From contig CM022671.1 of assembly GCA_012295275.1 (NCBI GenBank), positions 10,857,237 through 10,921,236 on the forward strand: a DNA stretch of 64,000 bases, written 5' to 3'. A program made the position numbers and the translations under genes. Of this stretch, positions 52,301-62,200 are shown piece after piece. The notes under the pieces are model-generated. The model did no database searches. It was given only the letters and a program-made list of their open reading frames with translations, and was not told the DNA's origin. Origin of the DNA: Chrysomallon squamiferum (Eukaryota; Mollusca; Gastropoda; Neomphalida; Peltospiridae). Numbering within the stretch: position 1 is the stretch's first letter; every line of letters begins with the position of its first letter.

Positions 52301-53593
52301 CAGAAGGCGAAGATCCTGGTTTTGCAAGTCTTTTTGAATGCCCTTTAAATGAGTTGTAACACTTTGTTGGAGTATTTTCATCACCTCTGCTTAGATCATC
52401 TCCAATACTTTCTTCACAGTTGAAAGCATCATGTGTCTCTTCAGAGGGGTTCGTTAAATGTTCTCTCTGCTCTATTACATCCACATGGTGACTGTTTGTT
52501 TTAAACTCAACTGAAACTAAACTTTTATTTGTTTTCAAATGACTCTTTTGATTTTTAATCCCTTTTGTCTGAAACAACTTTGCTTTATGCCTTTCTCCAA
52601 GTAACGAAACTGATTTCAGGAAACTTCTGTTGCTTTTGAACTTTTTTCTCTCTTTGCCATTCAACAAAAGACTTTCTGGTGTGTCTGGAATAGTAATATC
52701 TGGACTTCTCTCTTTGTCATCATAATGAACACATAATGGCTTCAATGGTGTACGAACTTGTGGAAGCAAAACTACTTGTATATTAGCAATGTCACCTGAA
52801 CATAAATTTTTTCTTTTTAATTTCTGTCCTGAATCCAAATTCTCTATATCAGTGTTTGTATCCAAAGAAAAATCTTTAATTTGTGATTCACTAATATTTG
52901 CTGTGACATGAGAGGGCTGGGTTTTAACACAAGTGAAACTTTGTTTTTGAGGTTTACAAGAACCCACATTTGTGAAAAGTTTGCTCTGGGTGCCTTTCTG
53001 ATTATCAGACTTGCTCTGGAAAAAAAAAAATATAATAATAATAATAATAAATAAAAAATTATAAACTGATGATTTACAGCAAAGGATATTTTACAGTTAG
53101 AAAAGCACATGAATAAATAAATTAAATGGCCCAATGGATACCTTAAGATAGACTCTAAAATATCAAACCTCAGTACTTCATTCAAATTATTACATGCTCA
53201 TATGTAAAAAATTATTGTGAATATGTTAATTTATTTAAGAACTAAAACAAAATATATATTATTATTTTTCAATGTATATATTATAATAACAATGAACAGT
53301 TTCAGAAATATTAAAATATTGCAAGTACCTGGAAAAATGTTGATATGTTCATTTGCTTCTCATCCTAAAAAAGCAATAAAAATTATTTCATGGCATAAAT
53401 GAATGAATATGTTATATTTTATTCTGTTTAAAGTTTTTACAATAAGTGTTCTCAAATATTTCATAGGGTAGTCAAAGTTTAGTATAAATAAATAAAAATA
53501 ATGAATGACAGATGCATAGGTAAACAAAAAACTTTAACATAGAAGTACCTTTGTGGCAGCAGGGCACTTTTTGTCAGTTTTCACTTTCAACAT
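38559..53593 (-). CDS. DNA2: DNA2, DNA replication ATP-dependent helicase/nuclease (31 coding exons, complete)
   Basis: DNA2 cleaves long 5' flaps during Okazaki-fragment maturation and resects double-strand breaks with RPA, in nucleus and mitochondria. Exons, 5' to 3' on the minus strand: 53593-53549, 53364-53329, 53015-51520, 51318-51247, 50958-50887, 50530-50369, 50249-50225, 49927-49865, 49204-49119, 48714-48598, 48093-48034, 47837-47795, 47651-47565, 47102-46985, 46721-46553, 46144-45959, 45812-45681, 45133-44990, 44714-44589, 44205-44126, 43769-43717, 43423-43375, 42950-42835, 42487-42359, 41974-41781, 41552-41466, 41011-40903, 40631-40557, 40018-39926, 39562-39371, 38711-38559. All introns are GT-AG, phases agree throughout, and the sum is 4,569 nt (1,522 residues). 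Human DNA2 has 1,060 residues. The extra length is an N-terminal extension. Catalytic motifs are intact. The start ATG at 53593 is the first in frame of the first coding exon; non-coding 5' exons are possible. The acceptor of exon 28 could lie 6 nt inside. Confidence 0.95.
39157..39250 (-). pseudogene. Decayed partial duplicate of the DNA2 motif-V exon
   Basis: Within the last DNA2 intron, the minus strand of about 39250-39180 reads TVDQYSG, then a TGA stop, then DKDVIIIS. This is a clear copy of [16 protein letters not shown] in the adjacent functional exon (39371-39562), with the arginine codon CGA turned into TGA. The flanking intron is duplicated too: sequence at about 38981-39035 matches about 39252-39310 (the TACTAAAAAAAAGTCTATT versus TACCAAAAAAAAGTCTATT core). 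The copy lacks an acceptor site of its own and cannot encode a working motif. Confidence 0.85.
45959..51318 (-). other. DNA2: DNA2 OB and Cas4/RecB-like nuclease part
   Basis: Exons 4-16. An OB-fold-like start ([19 protein letters not shown] and [17 protein letters not shown]) leads to [16 protein letters not shown]. The nuclease has His652 in GSVIHTVF, Asp753 in [13 protein letters not shown], Glu773 and Lys775 in PLELKTGK, and the QVTLY motif at 788-792. Fe-S cluster ligands are Cys638 and the C-x2-C-x5-C set Cys870, Cys873 and Cys879, the same spacing as human Cys393/396/402. All expected catalytic and cluster residues are present, so the nuclease should be active. Confidence 0.92.
49259..49307. 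repeat. (TG)n microsatellite in DNA2 intron 8
   Basis: About 24 TG repeats. On the transcript strand this is a CA repeat ending roughly 55 nt before the acceptor of the exon at 49204. Confidence 0.95.
51520..53593 (-). other. DNA2: DNA2 N-terminal extension (residues 1 to about 525)
   Basis: Exons 1-3, including one 1,496-nt exon, encode about 525 residues rich in S, K, N, D and E with no globular domain. They come before the conserved part that starts around residue 526 ([16 protein letters not shown]). Visible elements are a PIP-like box at residues 19-26, basic patches (for example [15 protein letters not shown]), and acidic amphipathic stretches such as [14 protein letters not shown] and [15 protein letters not shown], plus [12 protein letters not shown] at the junction to the core. 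Vertebrate DNA2 lacks this region. Budding-yeast Dna2 has a long unstructured N-terminus used for checkpoint (Mec1) activation. By analogy this is a regulatory tail, but its sequence is not alignable by eye. Confidence 0.85.
53329..53364 (-). other. DNA2: DNA2 exon 2: candidate PCNA-interacting (PIP) box
   Basis: A 36-nt, 12-codon exon encodes [12 protein letters not shown]. Residues 19-26, Q-M-N-I-S-T-F-F, fit the canonical PIP consensus Q-x-x-(I/L/M)-x-x-(F/Y)-(F/Y), and basic residues flank both sides (VKTDKK upstream, SKSDNQK downstream). The position close to the N-terminus of a disordered tail is typical of PIP boxes in replication proteins. Being a symmetrical phase-0 exon, it could be skipped without loss of frame. 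Confidence 0.6.
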
Positions 53594-53744
53594 AGTGATT
53601 GTGTCTGACACTGGATCGACTCCTCAAAATATATATTGTTTATCATTGTTTTTCCATCTCAGAATCCTTATGGAAAAAAAAAAAAAAAAATTAATTAAAA
53701 AAATAATATTTAAAAATACCTATGTTAAAATGAAAGTCAGTTAA

Positions 53745-53788
<44 letters not shown>

Positions 53789-54220
53789 CATAATGAAAGG
53801 TAAATCAAAGAAAAATTGTTAAATTTAATCACTAGATTAGTAAATACTAAGAATAAGATAGTAGATGACGATCAGTAACTTTCAGTTAATCAACTTAAGT
53901 TAATGTTTAGCTTTTCTGATTCACTGAATAATTTATGTGGCTGATCAATAATCATATAATTTCTAATAATCTGTAAAAAAAGAATGAAATGATTATTTAA
54001 AAAAACAAATAAACAAACAACAACAAAAATATTATTAATAATAACATCTCGTCTAAAACTGTTCATTTACATGTAAGTTGTAATAATGATTCAATCAAGC
54101 TCTGGAATTGAATAACTTTGCATCATAAAATCAAAATCTTTTGTGGATATGTATACTTTTGATGAATGTATGCAATTAAAATAGATACATGTTGTTTGAT
54201 TTTCGATCTAATTACTTTAC

Positions 54221-54234
54221 TTTTCCCGCGAAAA
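54221..54234. promoter_or_regulatory. E2F-type palindromic site
   Basis: TTTTCCCGCGAAAA is a full match to the E2F consensus (TTTSSCGC) and is nearly palindromic. It is a rare GC-containing word in an AT-rich context. It lies about 630 bp upstream of the DNA2 ATG. E2F control of replication genes is well established in animals; its use here is an inference. Confidence 0.55.
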
Positions 54235-54770
54235 CATATAAAATATTCCGATTTGACTTCACAATCGGAAATGTAAATAATAAATAATAGTACAAATTGC
54301 AACGGTACTTCGAAATTTTGATATTATGACGTTCTTTATTTCTTAATTTTTACTTTCATCCACTATAATATATATTTTTTTAAATATTTTGAAAATAAAT
54401 CATAAATTGAATTCTTTATTCGACCATAATAGATTTTTCTAATTTTGACTAAAAAGCAAACGGACTTTAGTCTCGATCAAAACAGTTGTTTGTAAGTTGT
54501 TGTATACAGTATAGGGTTTACCCAGAGACAGCATTAATACAACTAGAGTAATTATTAGCGACAGTAAATGTCAAATAATGAAAACAGGCCATAAGATTTT
54601 GTTTCTGTTGCGGTAATAATGATTGTTTAAAATAATATTACTTATCATATGCTTAAAAATCCTTCTTCAGATGTAATATAAATACAATACCATTTAGTAT
54701 TACAGTTTAAGGAACTTGTACGCTTTATTAATTTTGTTTTACATCAGAAGTAACTGCTTTACTGTGATAC

Positions 54771-54778
54771 AGACAGAC

Positions 54779-54857
<79 letters not shown>
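54771..54857. repeat. (GA)n microsatellite
   Basis: GACA repeats pass into an uninterrupted GA run. A CT-rich transcript would be made from the minus strand, giving a spurious serine/leucine frame. Confidence 0.95.
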
Positions 54858-54858
<1 letters not shown>

Positions 54859-55049
54859 TGCCTTAATCTCCTTAACAAGACAAGATATTTGAATGGAATT
54901 TTCAGGACAAAGCGAGAATGATATCAGCATTTCAAAGTACATTTGATTCTGTGAAATTTTGATCATTAATTAATATAACAGTGGCAGAAATCAATAGAAA
55001 AGTCTGTCTTGTTTAAAAATCAACAGTTTCTCAATTAATGACTAATGAA

Positions 55050-56640
55050 TTAATAAAATAATTAATTATAATGTAAGAAATGCTCTTTATTAAAGCTTTA
55101 TGACATGATTTGGGGAAGGGAGAGCAAATTAAATCCTGCACGAACTCAGATGTATGAACTGTAATCAGCTTAGTCAGAAACAACAAGGTCTCCAAATCAA
55201 CAGCTAATGAATAAATCGACATATCAGAATCCACCATCATCCTGATATGATCCTTCTTTCGTCAATAACAAACTCTGAAGAATTGTTTGCTAGCTTTCAG
55301 CATCCATCCTGCCATTGTATGTCACTAACTTCCCCTCCTTCTTCTACACAACTCTATGTTCTAGAATATCTTGCACCTTCGTTCGATCACTACCACTAAA
55401 AGAAGAGTCTTTTCAGATTGATTCCACTCCATATTTCTCCAGCTTTCCTTCCAGGCTTAAGCTGAATCCCTCGACACCTTTTCATTTTGCCTTCTGATCA
55501 GCTCAACTCTGAGATCATTTACATCTTTTTCCTCAAAGTCATTTACATCTTTTTCCTCTTTATTTCCTCCTCTAAACTATCTACAAACTCTACATTTCTG
55601 TTCTTGATGGCCTTCATATGACAGTAAAACATATCCATGATCTCTTCAGTATCAATATTGTTTGCCTTGGTAGATTCAGTTTCCTTCATCAAAGTTTCAT
55701 TGATGTCAACTGAAAAATACTAGAGTACTGGCAAAGAATGATACTGACTTGATAACAAGCATATTCTCATTATGACAGTAAACTGAGCTTTATTTGATAC
55801 TGAGAACTGCTGGAGTTTGATCAAAGTTGAGTCATCTGTTTTTCAGGGGACTTATAAAATATCTTCATCTGTGGTCAGTAGACCTAACACCAAAAACTCC
55901 ATCTGAGCAGTTTTACTGCAACAATCCTTTAAAACATTACTACTGAGCCCACCACAAGAAATGCCTGACTCAAAAACCTCTACAAGGACATTGTAATACT
56001 CTGTTTGAAAATACCGCATATCTTAAAAAGGATGTTAGTCGATTTCCTCGAAACCATGGCATAAGACATCTGGACAGACCTTTCTGATTAAGAAATGAGG
56101 TAAAGCCACGTGGGTCACCTTTGCCATCCTTATAGAGTATCTTATTAACTGCATTACAATATTATTAGCTACAAGCAGTCATTTCCAAAGACTTGTTCTT
56201 TGTCTTCCCCAAACTTTTTCAGAACTGAACATTTTGAAGATGATTTTTCCTCCCATGTTTTCCTGCACTAAATGTAATGCAGCACTATTGGCTGCACCAC
56301 AATCAGTCATTTGTTTGTGATGTTGTTGATTATTTTTGTCCGTAAAATTAGAAAATCTGTTATTGAAATAAAGTATGTTTCACTTAAACAATCTATGGTT
56401 TCAATAATTTGGTTTGCAAAATCTGCTGCAGTCCCTCCTGCGGTATCTCATCTACAGCAGCTGCAAGACAGTTAGTTTTAGTGGTGAATAGAAAGCTGTT
56501 AATGGGGATGCCCTCCTGAATTGTTGCATCAAATCCTAACGAGACATTTTCATTTTCTAATATAGTGTCTGCTGTTTGCAATTCTACAATGGCCCCAGCC
56601 TCACAAGCCCTTCACTGAAGTATATTATGAGGTTTCTTCC
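55050..56640 (-). pseudogene. Decayed repeat-element ORF of unnamed invertebrate family
   Basis: The minus strand carries scattered coding-like pieces in changing frames. One reads TILENENVSLGFDATIQEG, then INSFLFTTKTNCLAAAVDE (56581-56460). After a frameshift the next piece is AGGTAADFANQIIETIDCL, and then MTDCGAANSAALHLVQE. Further down, at about 55715-55560, comes VDINETLMKETESTKANN followed by IDTEEIMDMFYCHMKAIKN. I recall the LGFDATTQEG...TTK...AVD.LPGGTA...TMTDR.AAN pattern from proteins present in many copies in aquatic invertebrate genomes, probably transposon-borne, but I cannot give a family name. Several stops and frameshifts show it is dead. Confidence 0.5.
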
Positions 56641-59117
56641 CAGCACGGAAAAATTTTCCTTTTTTTCACAAGAATATTGGAGATGCTTGTGATTAATATG
56701 TGCAGCACATCATCAAGAAATATTTATTTTTAGGGATCTATTTATAAGCAACATGTTGGGGAAAAGACCACTTAAATGCTATGGTTATTTTGTATATCTG
56801 GCCTTGATTTTACACCAATGTTGTTACACTAATAGGATACTGTACATAATACAATAAATCCCCAGTTGATCATGTAAAAATATTGATTACACTTTTTAAT
56901 TTGCAAAAACATTTCTGGAGGATTAAGGGATGTTCTTAAACTGTACCCTAAATGACCATTGAACTGTATGTAATATACGAATTTATGAATTTACGAATTC
57001 AGAGTTGTTGAGCAAACCAGTTTAAATTCCTGTTATTATCTTAGTTCCTTTTGGCACATTTTGCTAACAAGCAAAAAACTAAATAATTATCGTTGTTATT
57101 GACATGAATGTAACAATGTTTTTTTGATTTTTTTTAGAACAAGGTCTGATTTCTTATATAAAGAATGGTGGAGGGCAGTTAGTTTTGTGATCCATCAGTC
57201 TTGCTTTCTGTACATGATGATCATAACACTTTGTTTCATGCCTGCAGAACTTGTCAGCAATATATTTTATTAATTCTACAACCAGATGTCACTTTGCTTA
57301 AAAAAAATAACAACAATTACCAGTTAAAATGTTTTATTTCAAACATTTTAAGATTTACAGTAAACATGTACGTAATTTATTTAATAGTAACTATCCAGTC
57401 AGATCAACAACAAAACCTGAACATAAATAAATCACAAAATGGAATGTACATAGAATGAAAATGACATTATGCAGCGTAAATTGAGGATGCTGCCTAGATG
57501 AGTAACATCACATAACAGACATGTTATATACAGCCTAAAATTATTTACAAATCCAATATGAAATCTGTGTACATTCCATGAAAACATAAAAAATTAACAT
57601 CAAACTTTTTTCTGTTCTAAACCTTATAAAATAAGAAAAAAAAAAGAAAAAAAATTCAAATAGTAAATAAAAATATATTGATAAAATCCCATATTCTTAT
57701 TCAAAATGTCAAAAATGACTGTCTACATAATAGATGCACTTACTATACAGATATGTACCTCGTTTTCTGTCACCATAAAAACAAAACCAACAAATAAATC
57801 ATATTCTTCTCTTTATTATAATGCAAATCAAAGGCAATATGATACATTATTCATTAAAAGCAATAATATCTTTAAGACAGCACTGGAAAATATATTAAAT
57901 TATGTATCTACATATCAACAACCTCATCAACAAACACAAGCTTTCATGATTCGTTACACAAACACAAATTACCACACTGTATTTACATTTTACTTTTCAA
58001 TCACTACAAGTTATCTAATTGTTATTTCATAAGGACTTTCTCAGTTTTGCCAATGTTTCTTCATCTATTGACTTGTTACAAATAAATTGGTTAAACAGAG
58101 CTAGGAAAAACAACTCTTCCTTTGATACTTGATATATATATCCCTTAGTTTGCTTTCCAGATCTCCACATTTAATTTGATATGATATGTTCCTAAATAAA
58201 CAAGGTCAATTATCAGGAAGAAATATCCGATATAACTGTCAAGATGCTACTTTTCTAAAAAATCTGTAACACATTAAACATTTATTGTCTAGAGAAAGAA
58301 AAAATAAACCAAAACATAAACTGGAAAAACTGGATCAGTTTATTAAATATTAAAAAATAAAATAAAAGGAAGATGAAACAAATACTGGAGATATAATTGA
58401 CGTGTAACAGAAAAAGACACCATAGTGTCTGAAAAGGAAAGAGTGTATTATGGAATTACAGATTATAAAAGAACAAATTCTGTGTTTTCAGGGCCTACAG
58501 ACTACATATGATCAGTAGTAGGACTTGCCCTGTTGATACAGACAATAAGGTGATTATCGTTTACAATGACACAAAAGTATGGAACTACAAATTAAAACAC
58601 ATTTCCATGGAAATAAAACAATAAAATAAAATATCAAAATCATTCTCTTGCAAAAAAAAATGTCTATGCAATAGTATATATAGAGATATTTAATTTTTTG
58701 TTAATACATAACATTACAGTAAATAAAGTAACTGGTTTAATGTGCTTTTATATTTTTTTTTGTACTTAAAAAAAATAAATCAGAAATGTAAATTTAAAAA
58801 ATAACAAAATGATAAAAAACAAAAATAAAAAAATATAAAAAGTGAATAAATAAATAATTTCTGTGAATAAAAATTACATTATAATTATCTTGAGATCACC
58901 ATATATCTTCATACTATATGATAACAGTAATGAAAATTAAAGTTTTGAAGACAATGAATGATTTTTCATTCAGTCATTATTATCTGCAAACTTGTTCAGT
59001 TAAAACTATTTTTTTTTAAATTTTAATTATATATATGTATCTTTTTTTGTTGTTGTAATGTATACAAATGATACGGGTAAGTAAATGCCCTGCACTATTA
59101 TCAGACTGAAATGTTTA
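56641..59117. other. Intergenic/3' UTR region downstream of the SR-repeat gene
   Basis: AT-rich, with no supportable gene. A 108-codon frame at 57706-58032 has no recognisable features. Minus-strand AATAAA words near 57330 and 57377-57382 could end the transcript of the gene at 59.1-63.8 kb, which would imply a long 3' UTR. Confidence 0.4.
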
Positions 59118-59289
59118 TCAGTGTGACAGACTGTCACCACTGCTCAGACTGACACTGCGCCTGTATCGCCATCGTCGAAATGGACTCTGGCTGCGATGTC
59201 GACAGTATGACGGACTGGATGAACAACTTTCATCTGAGGTGTCCAGAGGTGGTGTTGGACGATAATATGGAACTGGTCTTTTCCTTGCA
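59118..59289 (-). other. Srrm2/3/4: eMIC-encoding terminal exon
   Basis: The acceptor ...TTTAATTTTAG (59290-59300) opens an exon that completes the serine codon of RRITS and encodes 56 more residues before TGA (59118-59120). ARKRPVPYYRPTPP is the most conserved part of the eMIC domain. The S/R-rich tail with SVSLSSGDSLS resembles the tails of vertebrate SRRM3/4. Confidence 0.8.
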
Positions 59290-62200
59290 CTAAAATTAAA
59301 TACAAACATGTACGTTTAGTGACATGATTTATTATATGAAAATAAAATGAGGTGAATAAATTTATTATGGATTATGGTTTAACCATTTTTATACAGAAAA
59401 CAAAAAGTGGAAAAAAAAATTAAGTTTAAAAAAAGAAACTTTTAGTTAAAAATCTGCGATTGTCTTAAATATTTTAAATTAAATACATCCAAAAAAAAAA
59501 AAAAAAAAAAAATATTCGTATATATATTTTTTTATAATATGATCATAGAATTTTACACAATGGTTGAAAAGTTAAGGTGTTAAAATAGCTACATCTAAAA
59601 TGTTTAAAATAGCTTTATACAACATACTGTATAAACAATATAGTCACCACATTCCATTTTAATATCATCTTCGGCAGTGAAAAAAAGGTGAAAGATAAAT
59701 AAAAATTTCAAAATGTAATTATGAATTAGCAACAAACAATTTTAATTTAAAAAAAAAAAAAAATGAAAAAATTTCAGTGCTGTAACAAAATCACCAATTG
59801 CTATTATTTTATTTATTATTATTTATTTATTTACTTATTATCATCATTATTTTAGAGTATTGAGACAAGTAAGGTATAAAGAGAAGAAAAAAATTAACAT
59901 TATTAGCGGAACTATTTAAAGTTTCTAAAATGTTAATGCTATTTTATGTTAAATGCCTATAGGCTGAATATACCGACAAAAGACTAGTTAACCGATTAGC
60001 AGAAGTTAATTAACTGGTTAGTTATTTCAGTAATAGCATTCATACCTACAAGCAGTACATTAACATGTTTTGGGGGAATTCAGCTAAGTAATGAAAATCT
60101 ATGAAAATGACAGATGCATGTAAGAATAAATGGGGATATTTTAAAATGTGTTAAATTATATTTTTATGCATTGAAATGTTAATGCTGAATTATAAAATAT
60201 CTGCCGCAAGATGTGAATTGATCAAACCTGACTAGTTTCAACAGTATTTTAAAACGTTTAAATATAATTCTAGCTATTTCAAAAATTTGAATGATGATCA
60301 TTTTAATTCTTGCACTCATGAAGAATTATGGTATCAGAGATAGAACTAAACCCAGTTATTAATATATTAATTTTAATGTTGGTATAAACTCCAACAAGTG
60401 ATTTACTGAAAGTAACAAATTAATTAGTTTATTTAGGACTAAATATTAAGGATTATAAACAATAATAATGAATTATTGCATTTAACTAAAACAGTTGTAA
60501 ATTTATGAAGCTATTTATGATGAAATGATTTCAAAATGCAAGATATTTTTTGAAAAATGTAAATACTTTACCAACACCACAAAAACACAAAACATGCAGA
60601 ATAAAAAAATAATTAAATAAAAACAACAAAAAACAACAACCCCCCCAAAAGAAAAGAAGAAGCAAACCAAATACATGCAAAATTTGTGATAAAAATGAAT
60701 GAAAATATGTAAACATTTTAATAAAATAAAATTACTGAGAATAAAGGAAGCACTGTTTACGTGATAGAGATAATTAATTGTTAAATGCCATTTAAAACAA
60801 AGACATGTTCTTTTTTTGGTTGTTAAAAAATGAAACTCAAAATGAACTATTGTATGAAACAGGTTTTCCATGTAGTTTAATATGAATTTGCAATAATTCT
60901 TTTAAAACTCTTTTTTTTGTTGGGGAGCTTTTCCAGTTACTAGTCAAATCAGAAAATTACTTTAAATCATGGAAATAATTAAGCCATGTGCAGTTTGCTA
61001 TAATCAGTTTATCATGCAAAAATGCAGGATATGTTGTTAAATCTGTATTCTCTATACTTGATAAATATCATGCACAGTGTAATTGTCACTGCAAATACCC
61101 AGGCAGCATTAATGGCAAGAAAACTAAATTGTTATTATCTTCTAATTATAAGAACAAATTAATTATAATTTGGATTATTAATTAGTTGTTTTAGTCTTTG
61201 AACTGAATTAGTCAAACATCTTTAACAACAGAAAAGAAACTCAACCAATGCTATACCGATGTCGTAACTTCATTTACTGACTTAATATCGATCCCGCAGT
61301 CTTCTGTAGCTTGGAGACCTCGACCAATGCCGAGACAACCTTTGATGTTCATCATTCCTGTATCTATCCTGTGATTGTGACCTTTTTGAGTGCAACAAAA
61401 GAGTAGAACGGAAAAAGAAAATAAGAAAAACAAACCAGAACCAAAAACAACAAAAATTAAAACAAAAATAGAATTAAAATAATCATGCATGAAACAAAAT
61501 TTACACAAAAATGAATGTCTTACAACATGGAAGAGTTGAAAGCAAAAATAAAGAAAGACGGCTTATTTAAAGTAATGAATATTTATCAGTGTGAAATGCA
61601 TGCTACATAATATTTACATACAACAAATAAAAATCAACATAAAAGATAAATAACTACATACTAGTGAATGATTAGAAACTTGTAAAAAATGAAAGAAAAA
61701 CATAGATGATGAATACAACATCAAAGTAACAATAAAATAAGTTCATTCCTCGCAGTCTATTTTGTAAAAATTATTTTAAATCAAAGTTGAATTTAACTGT
61801 ATTCCGCAAAAGAATCCAATTTGACAAATAGACAGTGTATTTGGAATCCATAATACTAATCTGTACATCTAAAAATACAGTTTTCTTTTCTTTTTTTGAT
61901 GATTTTAATCTGTTTTCAAAAACCCTCCTAACAATTACATTTTACATCTGTTATCTTCTTACCGCAAAAATAATACAGATGTTTTAATTCATCCAGAGAC
62001 TGTTCATTATTGTTTCACTGTAACTGCTAATAAAAGATGTTTAAAATTGTCTTCTGAAATCTGTTCCGTCATTCTTTACACAACAAAATAAAGTTTTTGA
62101 AATGAAAGTTTCATAACGCTGTTTTTAAAATGCAGCTGTCATGTTCTGACCCTGCAAAAGAAAATAACAGACAATAACAAAGATCCTAATCTGACCTTGT

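Larger units (their letters stand above)
53594..55030 (-). promoter_or_regulatory. DNA2 5' flank and presumed promoter region
   Basis: No exon was found upstream of the DNA2 start codon. The stretch holds a (TG)n at 53746-53787, an E2F-type palindrome at 54221-54234, and a (GA)n tract at about 54771-54857. The transcription start cannot be placed from sequence. A 5' non-coding exon could lie here. Confidence 0.45.
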
